40,852 nt of DNA from Thermodesulfobacteriota bacterium (GTDB lineage Bacteria; Desulfobacterota; Deferrimicrobia; Deferrimicrobiales; Deferrimicrobiaceae). Below the pieces are notes generated by a model, which was given only the letters and a program-made list of their open reading frames with translations, had not been told where the DNA came from and did not search any database. Below are positions 1 through 8,438 of the stretch, one piece after another. The first letter of the stretch is position 1; each line of letters starts with the position of its first letter. The stretch lies in assembly GCA_040758155.1 (NCBI GenBank), contig JBFLWB010000099.1, forward strand, positions 1 through 40,852, read 5' to 3'. The translations under genes and the position numbers were made by a program.

Positions 1-131
1 CGCCGCCGCGCGAACCGCCGCCTCCGCGGAATTCTCCGCCGCCGCGCGAACCGCCGCCGCGATCGCCGCCGCGGAACTCGCCGCCGCCGCGCGAGTCGTC
101 CCCGCCGCGCGAACCGCCGCTGCCGCCGCCG
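1..131 (-). repeat. Tandem imperfect repeats encoding RGG(G)-EF/S units
   Basis: Repeated CGCCGCCGCGCGAACCGCCG-like units, partly broken by GGAATTC or GGAACTC, encode Arg-Gly-Gly-rich repeats in the tail of the DUF6600-like protein. The repeats are in frame with that gene and run to the window edge, so the full copy number cannot be seen. Confidence 0.7.
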
Positions 132-1666
132 ATGCTGCGGTCAGGCGCCGGCCTGGCCGGGGCGCGCTCCATCTCGACCGGCGCGCTGTCCCGCGACCTT
201 GCGCCGGATCCGCCGCCCCCTCGCGAGCCGCCGCCGGAGCCGGAGCCGCTCCCTCCGGACCGCGTCGCGCCGTCCCGCACTACCGGCGCGGAGCGCGAGC
301 CGGAAGAGCCGGACGAACCGGATCCGCTGCGCGGGGCCGTCACCTGCGGCTGCCGCTGCTGCGATCCGCCCTGCCCACGGCTGCCCTGCGGCACGCTGCC
401 GCGCAGCTCCGGCCGAACCTGGCGGACGTCCCTGCGCCCGCTGCCGGAGGAGTCGGTCCGGATCGCCGCCTGCCGCTCGGTCCGCACGACCGTCACGTCG
501 CGCCACTCGCTCCGCGAGCCGCCGCCCGACGGGCCGGAGCGCGAGAACACCCGGCCTCCTTCAAGCCGGCGATCGAAACGCGCGAGGCGCGCGTCGCCGC
601 GGGGGATGTCCGCACGGCGGAAACGCTCCCCGGGGCGCAGAGGCACCCAGCGGAAGTCGCGCCCGTCGGACACGAACCGGACGTTGCTGGTGTGGAACCG
701 GAAGTGCCGGTGGTGGAAGAAGGCGTTATGGTGGAAGTGGTCGTGGATCCCGAAGACGAACCCCACCGAGACGAACGAGTGGAACGGCGACCAGCACCAT
801 CCGAACACCGGATCGCTGTACCAGTAGCCGCTGTGATACGGGTACCAGCCCCACGGCTCGTACGACACCCATGTCCATCCGTACGGGGAGATCCAGACCC
901 AGCGCCCGTACGTGTACGGCGACCAGCCGGCCGCAACGCGGGGACGCCAGACGTAGCCGTACGCCGGCGTGTGGACCCATTCGCCGTAATCGCGCAGCTC
1001 GTATCCGACCACCGGCGGGACGCCGGCGCTGCGCTCGGTCTCCGACAACGGCTCGGGCAGCGGCTCGCTGTCGGGCGGGCCCTCGTACCTCGCGACCGTG
1101 ATGTCGCGGCCGATCGTCGCCGTGTCCCCCTCGTTCATCCGGTATTTCGCGCCGTCCTGCGAGACCGACGCCTCGCCCCGCCGGACGACGAGCCGCGTGG
1201 TGTCGTCGTCGTTCACCGTGAGCCAGTACCGCCCCGGCGTCGGGAATTCCGCCCGGCCGCCGCCGGGGACCCGGACGTTCACGGGCGCGAAGTCGTCGCC
1301 CGGCAGGTCGAACCGGATCTCGCCCGCCCGCAGGCGGAAAGCGGTCTTCTGCTCCGCCATCTCCCGAACCTCAAGGTCGGTGCCCGACCGGAGCAGGACG
1401 AACTGCCCGCCGTGGAACTGCAGCTCGGCTTCGGATCCCTCGGGGACGCTGACCCGGCTGTTCGGCGTCAAGGGGGTGTTCGTCGAGGCCTCCGCCCAGT
1501 CGCCGTCCTCCGCGGACCGGGTCCAGGCCGTCCCGGCGAGCACCTTGAGGCGCGCTATCGAATACGCCGGGATCCCCTCGTCGTCCGTCTCGGCTGCGGA
1601 TACGGGCGCAACGAAAGCGATCGAGGCGAAAATCATCAGAAAAAGGGCTTGCTTTGCGAGCTTCAT
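1..1666 (-). CDS. Secreted FecR/DUF6600-like protein with RGG-rich tail (3' end beyond window)
   Basis: The frame is open from an ATG at 1666 to the left edge without a stop, so the C-terminus is missing (555 codons seen). GGGGAGGA lies 9 nt before the ATG. Residues 1-24 form a signal peptide ending in VSAAE. Residues about 35-190 resemble a FecR-type beta domain (LKVLAGTAWTRS, LRAGEIRFDLPG, RRGEASVSQDG). A Trp/Tyr/His-rich segment follows, with repeats such as YGRWVWISPYGWTWV and HDHFHHNAFFHHRHF, as in the DUF6600 family. The tail is Gly/Arg/Ser-rich with RGGGEFRGG-type repeats. Function is unknown; an extracytoplasmic or surface-associated role is inferred from the signal peptide and composition. 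The His-rich stretch could bind metal, which is speculation. Confidence 0.8.
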   Translation of the reverse strand, partial: MKLAKQALFLMIFASIAFVAPVSAAETDDEGIPAYSIARLKVLAGTAWTRSAEDGDWAEASTNTPLTPNSRVSVPEGSEAELQFHGGQFVLLRSGTDLEVREMAEQKTAFRLRAGEIRFDLPGDDFAPVNVRVPGGGRAEFPTPGRYWLTVNDDDTTRLVVRRGEASVSQDGAKYRMNEGDTATIGRDITVARYEGPPDSEPLPEPLSETERSAGVPPVVGYELRDYGEWVHTPAYGYVWRPRVAAGWSPYTYGRWVWISPYGWTWVSYEPWGWYPYHSGYWYSDPVFGWCWSPFHSFVSVGFVFGIHDHFHHNAFFHHRHFRFHTSNVRFVSDGRDFRWVPLRPGERFRRADIPRGDARLARFDRRLEGGRVFSRSGPSGGGSRSEWRDVTVVRTERQAAIRTDSSGSGRRDVRQVRPELRGSVPQGSRGQGGSQQRQPQVTAPRSGSGSSGSSGSRSAPVVRDGATRSGGSGSGSGGGSRGGGGSGARSRDSAPVEMERAPARPAPDRSIGGGSGGSRGGDDSRGGGEFRGGDRGGGSRGGGEFRGGGGSRGG

Positions 1667-1740
1667 GGCAAGCGATCCTCCCCTCGCATCATGCAGATTA
1701 GACGGGTCCCGGGGCGGGAAATATTCAATCCGGGCGAAGG

Positions 1741-2862
1741 TTATCGGCCCGGCGCGGCGATGGCCCTCACCTCGATCGATTCGACCTTCCCGGGGGGATC
1801 GAAGAACACCGCCATGAAGGGGACGGATTCCCCCTTCGGGATCTCCCGGCTCCCGGACTTCCGCGTCAGGAACTCCTCGACGGCGTCCTGCTTCATGTGG
1901 CGCAGCACCTGGTTCTCGATCCAGTTTCCCGCGAGGACCTCCTTCTCCATGCGGAACGCGTTGTCCTGCCCATAGAGCAGCGCCCGGATGCGGATATCGC
2001 CCGTCTCGATCCGGGCGACGTTCGTGACGTTCCCCGCGACGGCGAAGATCGTTCCCCCTTCGTATGCGTTATCCAGGAAATAGCGCACGTCGCTGACCTC
2101 GTAGACCGGCCCGGCGTTCGTTCCCTTCGCGGAGGCGTCCTGCGTTCCCTGCGCGCGCCCGCTCCCTCTGAACCGGTCGAAATACCCGGTCCCGAAAAAG
2201 AGCGCCGCCCCGGCCAGCAGCAGGACCCAGAGGACGGCCAGCACGACGAACAGGGGACTGGCGTACGGAGGCCGCTCGCGGACCGTCACGGGCTGTTCCT
2301 TCCGCGCCGCGGAAACGGCCGGCCCGGCCTTCGGCGGCTCTTTCGGAACGGGGGGAACGGCTTCCCGTTCGGCCGCGGGAGCGGGCTGCTGCCGGAACAG
2401 GTCTTCCAGCGCGGACGCCAGCGCCTCTGTCCCGTAGGAGGAATCCGTTCGCCGTGTCAACTCGGGTGGGAGGTCCCGCGAGAGATCGCGCGGCTCGGGA
2501 GATTCGGGCGGCCCGGCGGGCTCCCGATCCTGCTCCCCCTCGATCTCGCGCAGCAGCTCCGCCATCGCCCGCGTCGGGTCGGCGGCGGGCGGCGGTTCCG
2601 GGGACGGCTGCGGCTCCGTTACGGGCTCGTCCGGCGGCGGCGCAAGCGAGATCGCCGGCTCGGGCACAGGCACGGGCACGGGCTCGGGCGGCGGCGCGGG
2701 CTCGGGCGGCGGTTCCGCGAAGGCCGGCAGATCGGGATTCTCGACGACGATCTGCCCGCCGCACTTCCGGCAGCGGACGCGGATCGCCCGCGAATCCTTG
2801 AACAGGGATTTCGCGAGCCGGAAGCGGGAGCCGCAGCTCCCGCATTCGATGACCATGATCAT
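1741..2862 (-). CDS. Zinc-ribbon (MJ0042-type) membrane protein with DUF3426 domain
   Basis: 373 aa from an ATG at 2862; GGAG lies 10 nt upstream, and a second in-frame ATG is at 2856. The N-terminus has a CxxC...CxxC zinc ribbon (C7, C10, C31, C34). Residues 46-200 are Pro/Glu-rich and probably disordered. One membrane helix lies at about 203-225 (LFVVLAVLWVLLLAGAALFF). The C-terminal 120 residues (from YEVSDVRYFLDN) match DUF3426. The topology is a cytoplasmic zinc ribbon and linker, one helix and a periplasmic domain. This architecture is common in proteobacteria but its function is not established. It is divergent from the methyltransferase gene, with back-to-back promoters. Confidence 0.85.
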   Translation of the reverse strand: MIMVIECGSCGSRFRLAKSLFKDSRAIRVRCRKCGGQIVVENPDLPAFAEPPPEPAPPPEPVPVPVPEPAISLAPPPDEPVTEPQPSPEPPPAADPTRAMAELLREIEGEQDREPAGPPESPEPRDLSRDLPPELTRRTDSSYGTEALASALEDLFRQQPAPAAEREAVPPVPKEPPKAGPAVSAARKEQPVTVRERPPYASPLFVVLAVLWVLLLAGAALFFGTGYFDRFRGSGRAQGTQDASAKGTNAGPVYEVSDVRYFLDNAYEGGTIFAVAGNVTNVARIETGDIRIRALLYGQDNAFRMEKEVLAGNWIENQVLRHMKQDAVEEFLTRKSGSREIPKGESVPFMAVFFDPPGKVESIEVRAIAAPGR

Positions 2863-2895
2863 AGGGGACGCACTCCGTTTTCGGGACGCGGGATC

Positions 2896-2924
2896 ATTAT
2901 CGAAATTAGCCCCGGAAAAGGCAA
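2896..2924 (-). promoter_or_regulatory. Sigma70-like promoter of the zinc-ribbon/DUF3426 gene
   Basis: On the minus strand, TTGCCT (2919-2924) and GATAAT (2896-2901) are 17 nt apart. The predicted start is near 2889, leaving a leader of about 27 nt to the ATG at 2862. A TATACT at 2941-2946 on the plus strand could serve the divergent methyltransferase gene; its -35 region would overlap this one. Confidence 0.5.
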
Positions 2925-2980
2925 GAACGCACTCTTGGGGTATACTTCTTACCCGTTGCATGCCTTGGAGGAAATCCGGC

Positions 2981-3724
2981 TTGTACCGACTCGACGAACG
3001 GAACCGCGCCATCGGGGAGATGTTCTCCCGGATCGCGCCGAAGTACGACCTGCTGAACCGGCTCCTGTCGGCGGGGATCGACCGCCGGTGGCGGCGCGTC
3101 GCGGTGTCGGAGATGTCGCCGGAGACCGGAGGGCGTCACCTCGACCTGGCGACCGGCACGGCCGACATGGCGCTGGAGATCCTGCGGCAGAAGGGACCCT
3201 CCGCGAGCGTCGCGGGAGCGGACCTGTCGCTCGAGATGATGCGGATCGGGCGCGAAAAGTGCGCGAAGGAAGGGCGGGGTGCGAACGTCTCCTTCGCCCG
3301 CGCGGCCGGGGAATCGCTCCCCTTCCGAAACGGATCGTTCGACTCCGCCTGCGTCGCCTTCGGCATCCGCAACGTGGTGGATCGGGAGCTGGCGTTGAAG
3401 GAGCTTTGCCGCGTCGTCCGCCCGGGCGGGCGCGTCGTGGTCCTCGAGTTCTCCGTCCCGAAGCGGGGCCTTCTGGCCGCCCTGTACCGCTTCTACTTCA
3501 CCCGGGCCCTGCCGCGGATCGCCGGGATCTTCTCGCGCAGGGACGCGTACGAATACCTCCCCGAGTCCGTGCTGTCGTTCCCGGAGCCGGAGCTGTTCGC
3601 GGCGATGATGCGCGCCGCCGGCTGCGCGACCGTGGAGCGCCGGCCGCTCACCCTCGGCATCGTCACGCTGTACGTCGGGACGATATGGCCTATGACTCGA
3701 ACCATCCCTCGAACAGCGCCGTAG
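2981..3724 (+). CDS. ubiE: UbiE/MenG-family quinone methyltransferase
   Basis: This is a SAM-dependent C-methyltransferase that would methylate demethylmenaquinone (or an equivalent ubiquinone intermediate). Seen: the family opening [23 protein letters not shown] motif [22 protein letters not shown], and the block [14 protein letters not shown] followed by [13 protein letters not shown] chose TTG at 2981 because GGAGG (2967-2971) stands 9 nt before it; an in-frame ATG at 2960 has no clear ribosome site. That gives 247 aa. The last dozen residues after LYVGT are an extra tail reading through the end of the convergent cysteine synthase gene (35 bp overlap). Menaquinone use is inferred from the likely lineage. 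menG would be an equally valid symbol. Confidence 0.9.
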   Translation: MYRLDERNRAIGEMFSRIAPKYDLLNRLLSAGIDRRWRRVAVSEMSPETGGRHLDLATGTADMALEILRQKGPSASVAGADLSLEMMRIGREKCAKEGRGANVSFARAAGESLPFRNGSFDSACVAFGIRNVVDRELALKELCRVVRPGGRVVVLEFSVPKRGLLAALYRFYFTRALPRIAGIFSRRDAYEYLPESVLSFPEPELFAAMMRAAGCATVERRPLTLGIVTLYVGTIWPMTRTIPRTAP

Positions 3725-4652
3725 TCAGGTACCGCTCGCCCGCGTCCGGCAGGATCGCGACGATGGTCTTCCCGGAGAACTCGGGGAGCGCCGCGAGCCG
3801 CACGGCCACCGCCGCCGCCGCGCCGCTGGAGATCCCGGAGAGCATCCCTTCCTCCCGCGCCAGGCGCCGCGCGTAAGCGATCGACTCGTCGTTGGTCACC
3901 TGCTCGACGCGGTCGACGACGGAAAGGTCGAGCGTCCCGGGGATGAATCCCGCGCCGATCCCCTGGATCTTGTGCGGGCCGGGGACCAGCGGCTGCCCCG
4001 CGAGCTTCTGCGTGATGACCGGGCTGTGGGCCGGCTCCACCGCCACCGAGACGATCTTCTTCCCCTTCCTGTTCTTGATGTACCGCGAGACGCCGGTGAT
4101 CGTGCCGCCGGTCCCTACGCCGGAGACGAGCACGTCGACCGCGCCGCCGGTGGCGTCCCAGATCTCCGGCCCCGTCGTCGTTTCGTGGATGGCGGGGTTC
4201 GCCGGGTTCTCGAACTGCATCGGCATGAAATGCTTCGCGGGATCGGACGCCACGATCTCCTCCGCCTTCGCGATCGCCCCCTTCATCCCCTTCGCCCCCT
4301 CGGTCAGGACGACCTTGGCCCCGAACGCCTTGAGGACCGTCCGCCGCTCCACGCTCATCGTCTCGGGCATCGTGAGGATCAGCTCGTAACCGCGTGCGGC
4401 CGCCACGTAGGCCAGCGCGATCCCCGTGTTCCCCGAGGTCGGCTCGACGATCGTTTTGCCCGGCCCGAGCAGCCCCTTCTCTTCCGCGTCCCATACCATC
4501 GAGGCGCCGATGCGGCACTTCACCGAGTAGGCCGGATTACGCCCTTCCACCTTGCCCAGGACGGTGGCGCCCGTCCCGGCGGCGATCCGGTTCAGGCGGA
4601 CCAGCGGCGTGTTCCCGATGGAGAGCGAATTGTCCTCGAACCATTTCGGCAT
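3690..4652 (-). CDS. cysK: Cysteine synthase A (O-acetylserine sulfhydrylase)
   Basis: This PLP enzyme makes L-cysteine from O-acetylserine and sulfide in the cytoplasm. The protein has the N-terminal block [14 protein letters not shown], the PLP lysine in [12 protein letters not shown] (K45), the substrate loop [12 protein letters not shown], the phosphate-binding [10 protein letters not shown], and the C-terminal [12 protein letters not shown] and [10 protein letters not shown]. The start at 4652 (MPKWFEDN, 320 aa) is preferred because GGAGGA lies 7 nt upstream; the ATG at 4667 overlaps that ribosome site. It is transcribed alone from a strong promoter at 4684-4713 and converges on the methyltransferase gene. 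Confidence 0.95.
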   Translation of the reverse strand: MPKWFEDNSLSIGNTPLVRLNRIAAGTGATVLGKVEGRNPAYSVKCRIGASMVWDAEEKGLLGPGKTIVEPTSGNTGIALAYVAAARGYELILTMPETMSVERRTVLKAFGAKVVLTEGAKGMKGAIAKAEEIVASDPAKHFMPMQFENPANPAIHETTTGPEIWDATGGAVDVLVSGVGTGGTITGVSRYIKNRKGKKIVSVAVEPAHSPVITQKLAGQPLVPGPHKIQGIGAGFIPGTLDLSVVDRVEQVTNDESIAYARRLAREEGMLSGISSGAAAAVAVRLAALPEFSGKTIVAILPDAGERYLTTALFEGWFES

Positions 4653-4683
4653 GACAGCATCCTCCATAATGTCTATAGTGTTA

Positions 4684-4713
4684 ATAGTATTTACCCGGCG
4701 CCCGCCGTGTCAA
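4684..4713 (-). promoter_or_regulatory. cysK promoter with perfect -35
   Basis: On the minus strand, a consensus TTGACA (4708-4713) is followed after 18 nt by TACTAT (4684-4689). The expected start is near 4677, about 25 nt before the ATG. A direct repeat ATAGT-N4-ATAGT (4675-4679 and 4684-4688, plus-strand reading) covers the -10 and start point and could be a regulator site. The operator role is inference. Confidence 0.6.
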
Positions 4714-4764
4714 GGGAATTGTTCCCTCTTCCCTTTTTCCTCCGGAGAGCCTATTTTCCCCTGC

Positions 4765-5349
4765 ATGTATCTTCGCCGCCTGTGCGTCTTTTGCAGCTCG
4801 AGCAACCGCCTCCCGGAATCGTTCCGCGAGGAGGCGCGGGAGCTCGGCGAACGGATGGCCCGGGAAGGGATCGACCTGGTGTACGGGGGCGGCTCCGTGG
4901 GGCTGATGGGGGTGCTCGCCGACGCCGTGCTCGCGGGAGGCGGGAAGGTCACGGGCGTCATCCCGCGTTTCCTTTGCACGAAGGAGCTCGCGCACGAAGG
5001 GCTGACGAAGATGATCGTCACCCGCTCGATGCATGAGAGGAAAAAGGAGATGAGCCGCCTGGCGGACGCCTTCGCGATCCTGCCCGGCGGGTTCGGCACG
5101 CTGGACGAGTTCTTCGAGATCCTCACGTGGAAGCAGCTCGGCCTCCATTCCCGCCCGATCGTCGTCGCGAACACCGGCGGGTGGTTCGATCCGGTGATGG
5201 AGTACTGCCGGCGCGCGGCGGCGCTGGGCGCGGTGTCGAAGGGGAACCTCGACCTTTTCGCGGCGGTGGACCGCGCCGTCGACGTGGTGGATGCGCTGGT
5301 GCGGCTGCGGCGCGGGCCGGAGGCGCCGAAAGGGATCCCGCGGGCATGA
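4765..5349 (+). CDS. LOG-family protein (nucleoside 5'-monophosphate phosphoribohydrolase)
   Basis: 194 aa from the ATG at 4765. The family signatures are present: the nucleotide-binding YGGGSVGLMG (about 40-49), the MHERKKEM segment and the catalytic PGGFGTLDE (107-115). LOG enzymes split N6-substituted AMP (cytokinin nucleotides) or plain AMP into the free base and ribose 5-phosphate. In bacteria the true substrate is often unknown, so TIGR00730-type LOG protein is the safe name. It is divergent from cysK and converges, with a 16 bp gap, on the AbiJ-like gene. No strong ribosome site is seen; GGAG lies about 18 nt upstream. Confidence 0.88.
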   Translation: MYLRRLCVFCSSSNRLPESFREEARELGERMAREGIDLVYGGGSVGLMGVLADAVLAGGGKVTGVIPRFLCTKELAHEGLTKMIVTRSMHERKKEMSRLADAFAILPGGFGTLDEFFEILTWKQLGLHSRPIVVANTGGWFDPVMEYCRRAAALGAVSKGNLDLFAAVDRAVDVVDALVRLRRGPEAPKGIPRA

Positions 5350-5365
5350 AGGGCGGCTTGGCCCC

Positions 5366-6247
5366 TCAGGCGAACGCGCTCCCCTCTTCCTCCTTCTTTC
5401 GGAGGAGCAGCACGATCAGCGACGAGGCGAACACGACCAGCAGGCGCGCCTCGCGCAGGTCGACGGGCTCCGGCTCCTCCGGCCTTCCCTCCCCTTCCAT
5501 CGGCAGGCCGCTGAGCGCGTGCGCGCGGCGCAGCAGCGCCTCGATGCCGGGCAGCAGCGGCCCGGGGATCCCCGCGGCGCGGGCGGCGTGCGCCACCGAT
5601 CCGACCCGCAGGACGGGCGACGGATCCCCTTCCCGCGTCCCGCGCCTCGCGACCTCGTAAGCGGTCGCGGCCACCGCGAGGACCGCCTCGCGCAGCGCCG
5701 GGCGCGGCTCCGGCTCGGGGCGCCCGATGAGGTACACCTGCGCCGCGTCGAGGTGCCGCTTCGCGGCGTCGAGGTCGAACAGCCGCACCGCCTCTTCCGC
5801 CTCCACCGTCTCGTTGAACCCGAGCGCGTCCTGGTACGGGCGGAACCGGTCCCGGTACAGGCGCACCTCCGCGTCTTCCCGCTCGAGCAGCTCGTTCAGC
5901 GCGCGGCGGACCAGCTTCCGGTCCACCTCCTTCAGCCCCGCCTCGTCGCTGGTCAGGAAGAACTCGAACAGGGCGTACACCGCCGGCTCCGGAAGCGCGA
6001 AGAAACGCTCCTTGAGCGCGAGCCGGGAGGCGTCGTTGTCGGAAAGCGGCAGCTCGTCGACCGGCTCCCGGAAGAAGGAAAGCGCCGCGCCGCGAAGGAC
6101 GGTCGACCACGCCGTCCGGGCGTAGTCGGTCGCGGAGAGCACGCGGAACAGAAGGTTCCAGAGCGAGTTGCGCAGCGGCGTCCCCGAGGGGCCGCCCGCA
6201 TCGCCTTCCGCGCCCGCGTCGCCGCGCCTGCGGCCGTACATCTCCAC
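5366..6247 (-). CDS. Divergent AbiJ-like (AbiJ_NTD4/HEPN) protein
   Basis: About 293 aa from a GTG at 6247 (GGAG 5 nt upstream), or 291 aa from an ATG at 6241. The order of motifs follows the AbiJ_NTD4 abortive-infection family as I remember it: LRNSLWNLL near the N-terminus, SFFREPVDELP, PAVYALFEFFL, ALNELLERE, then the C-terminal helical domain AAKRHLDAAQVYLIGRPEPE with REAVLAVAATAYEVA, and a last helix REARLLVVFASSLIVLLL. The family's GIRHAL segment seems to correspond to RRAHAL here. I cannot place a confident RX4-6H nuclease motif, so activity is open. It is rich in Ala, Arg and Glu like its neighbours, with no sign of recent transfer. If the assignment is right it may be an RNase-type defence or stress protein. 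Confidence 0.6.
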   Translation of the reverse strand: MEMYGRRRGDAGAEGDAGGPSGTPLRNSLWNLLFRVLSATDYARTAWSTVLRGAALSFFREPVDELPLSDNDASRLALKERFFALPEPAVYALFEFFLTSDEAGLKEVDRKLVRRALNELLEREDAEVRLYRDRFRPYQDALGFNETVEAEEAVRLFDLDAAKRHLDAAQVYLIGRPEPEPRPALREAVLAVAATAYEVARRGTREGDPSPVLRVGSVAHAARAAGIPGPLLPGIEALLRRAHALSGLPMEGEGRPEEPEPVDLREARLLVVFASSLIVLLLRKKEEEGSAFA

Positions 6248-6340
6248 CGCCGCTCCCCCCCGTCCCTAGCCCGCATTTCTCACCAGCCTCCTACTGCGGC
6301 GGCGGATACGGGCATGTCTATCGCGTTGCGCTCGGTCGGG

Positions 6341-7450
6341 CTACCCGATGCACTCCTTCAGAACGCGCAGGACGTTCCCGCCGAGGACCGCCTTCACGTC
6401 GCCCTGCGACATGCCGGCCTTGCGCAGCGCAAGCGCGAGGGCGCCGAGGTCCTGGACCCCCGCATATCCCTCGACCTTCGCCGGCAGCCCGCCTCCGCCG
6501 TCGGTGCCGATCCCGACGTGCGCGATGCCCAGGCGCTGCTTCATCAGGACGAGCTCGCGCGCCCACTCCGCGAGCGTCAGGCGCGACGCGGAGTCGGTCT
6601 GCCATGCAAACGGCCAGCTGCAAACAACCCCGCCGGTGCCCGCGATGTCCTCCATCTCCTCCCAGGTGCGGAGCCGGCGGGAGGGCGTCTCTCCCGTTTC
6701 GGGGCGCAGGCCGGTGTGGGAGTCGATGACGGGCTTCTGGGCGATCTCCGCGATGTCCCGCACCGTGTTCGCGTCGGCGTGCGCGACGTCGACGAGGATC
6801 CCCTTCTCCTGCAGCCGGGCGACGACATGCGCGCCCAGCGGCCTCAATCCGCCGTACGGCGCCCTCGGGTCGCTCGGGATGCGCGTCGACTGCGCATCCC
6901 CGAGGTCGTTGTGCCGGTAATGGAGGAGCTGGAAGATCCGGACGCCGAGCGCGTAATACTCGTCGATCCGCCGGTCGGCAATGTACTGTGGATCCGCGCC
7001 GACGGCGCCGCTGGTCAAAGGATCTCCCCCCTCGACGGCGAAGATCGCGCCGGGAAGAACTCCCACCCCGATCGCGTACGGGATGTCGGCGGTCTTGAGG
7101 ACCTTCTTCACCTTCCCGTCGTCCGCCAGCTTCTGCGCAAGGGAGATCTGGTATTTCGTGCTCTCGTGTTCGCCCGCTCCGAGCGTGGCGGGATCGGACA
7201 GGTATTGAAGGTCGCCGATCGCCGCGAAGGAGCTGGCGACCATGCCGACCCCGACGATGTTTTCGATCAACGACGATTTGTCCGCCGGCTCGCTCACGTT
7301 CAGGTAGAACTGGTCGGGATGGGCGTGGGGATCGACGATGCGCACCCCCTGGAGGGCAAGATCTTCGAGGTCGCACCCGGAAAAGATGCCGCCTCCCGCA
7401 AGAGCCGCCCCTGCCGCCGCCGAAAGCCGAAGGAACTCGCGCCGGTCCAT
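6341..7450 (-). CDS. Tat-exported membrane dipeptidase (peptidase M19), probable lipoprotein
   Basis: 369 aa; GGGAGG lies 5 nt before the ATG at 7450. The N-terminus carries a Tat-type motif MDRREFLRLS and a hydrophobic stretch ending IFSGC, so it may be an exported lipoprotein lipidated at C26. M19 metal-site elements are visible: DPHAHPD (H42, H44, D46), AVEGGD (E140), DVAHAD (H224), DSHTGLRP (H245) and GIGTDGGGG (D317). M19 renal-dipeptidase-like enzymes are zinc hydrolases of dipeptides, including D-amino-acid dipeptides. A periplasmic role in peptide or murein-peptide breakdown is inferred. It is divergent from the TonB-like gene. Confidence 0.88.
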   Translation of the reverse strand: MDRREFLRLSAAAGAALAGGGIFSGCDLEDLALQGVRIVDPHAHPDQFYLNVSEPADKSSLIENIVGVGMVASSFAAIGDLQYLSDPATLGAGEHESTKYQISLAQKLADDGKVKKVLKTADIPYAIGVGVLPGAIFAVEGGDPLTSGAVGADPQYIADRRIDEYYALGVRIFQLLHYRHNDLGDAQSTRIPSDPRAPYGGLRPLGAHVVARLQEKGILVDVAHADANTVRDIAEIAQKPVIDSHTGLRPETGETPSRRLRTWEEMEDIAGTGGVVCSWPFAWQTDSASRLTLAEWARELVLMKQRLGIAHVGIGTDGGGGLPAKVEGYAGVQDLGALALALRKAGMSQGDVKAVLGGNVLRVLKECIG

Positions 7451-7518
7451 GACGCCCTCCCCCTCGCCCGGAATTTGATGGAACTATACCGCGAAATCCC
7501 CTGCGCGGGCGCGATATC

Positions 7519-8406
7519 ATGGTTCCCGGCGCTTGTGATTCCTTCATCGCGGGGTGGGCCGTGCGGTCAACGGACGCTACACGGATCGGCGCGGGGGGCG
7601 CTTTCCTGAGGTTCGGCGCCCTCTCGCTGGCGCTCCACGCGGCGCTGGGCGCGGCCGTCGTCGCCTTCGCCGGCTTCCCCCGCCTCCCCGCGCTCCACCG
7701 CGTGATCCTGTTCGAGCTGGTCGATGCGCCCGGCGGTTCCGGGGCCCCCGCGAAGCCCGCCGCGGCGGGATCTGCAGCCGGGGGGGCCGTCGCTGCGGTC
7801 CGCGAGCCGCCCGCGCGTCCGTCCCCCGCCGAACCGGGCCCGCTTTCCGTTCCCGCATCGATCCCCGACGTTCCTCCTGCTCTCGCCGGGCCCGCGCCGG
7901 TTGCGGTCCCGGCCACCGCGGCGGAACCGGAGCGCACAGGCGATGTTTCCGGGATTATTGCCGCAGGTGCTGCACATCCGACAGCCGTTGCCGGATCAGG
8001 ACAGGGATCGGGCGGCGCCGCTTCGCCCGGAGCGCGCTCGGAAGCGCCGGGCGGCTCAAGGACGGGTGATGAGGGCGACCCGTCCTCGCAGGCGAGGGCG
8101 GGATACATCGATCTGCTCCTCGGAAGCATCGACCGCCGCAAGGAGTACCCGCGCGCCGCGCGCCGCCTCGGGCACGAAGGGACGGTCGTCGTGGGATTCG
8201 AGGTCCGGGGCGACGGCCGGGTCGGGTCGGTGGCTGTCGAGCGCTCCTCCGGCAGCCCGATCCTCGACGCTGCGGCTCTCAAGGCCGTCTCGGGCGCGGG
8301 GCGCTTCCCTCCTCCCCCGCCGGCGTTCCGCGGCGGCGAAACGAAATTCGTTCTGCCGGTGCAATTCCGGCTGGATCCACCGGCCGGCCGTCGATCGATC
8401 CGGTGA
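7519..8406 (+). CDS. TonB-family energy-transducing protein
   Basis: 295 aa from the ATG at 7519; a GTG at 7561 (281 aa) is an alternative, and neither has a strong ribosome site. There is one membrane helix at about 32-52 (FGALSLALHAALGAAVVAFAG), a long Pro/Ala/Gly-rich spacer, and a C-terminal TonB domain with YPRAARRLGHEGTVVVGFEV, GDGRVGSVAVERSSGS and LDAAALKAV. TonB couples inner-membrane ExbB/ExbD motors to outer-membrane receptors. No exbB, exbD or receptor gene lies in the window, so its partners are elsewhere. Its stop is 4 bp before the -35 of the AbiE promoter. Confidence 0.85.
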   Translation: MVPGACDSFIAGWAVRSTDATRIGAGGAFLRFGALSLALHAALGAAVVAFAGFPRLPALHRVILFELVDAPGGSGAPAKPAAAGSAAGGAVAAVREPPARPSPAEPGPLSVPASIPDVPPALAGPAPVAVPATAAEPERTGDVSGIIAAGAAHPTAVAGSGQGSGGAASPGARSEAPGGSRTGDEGDPSSQARAGYIDLLLGSIDRRKEYPRAARRLGHEGTVVVGFEVRGDGRVGSVAVERSSGSPILDAAALKAVSGAGRFPPPPPAFRGGETKFVLPVQFRLDPPAGRRSIR

Positions 8407-8409
8407 GGA

Positions 8410-8438
8410 TTGACATTATCACCTTTACCTGTTATGCT
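8410..8438 (+). promoter_or_regulatory. Promoter of the AbiE toxin-antitoxin pair
   Basis: Consensus TTGACA (8410-8415), a 17 nt spacer and TATGCT (8433-8438). The predicted start near 8445 lies at the centre of the palindrome. The -10 and spacer are inside the left arm; the -35 lies just outside. The mirrored minus-strand position has no TTGACA, so the promoter faces one way only. Confidence 0.7.

Noticed and set aside
1-131. Regular repeats resembling a CRISPR or satellite array
   Set aside because: Units are imperfect, have no unique spacers, and lie in frame within a protein tail.
5350-5365. Possible terminator between the LOG and AbiJ-like genes
   Set aside because: Only 16 bp, with no stem or T-run.
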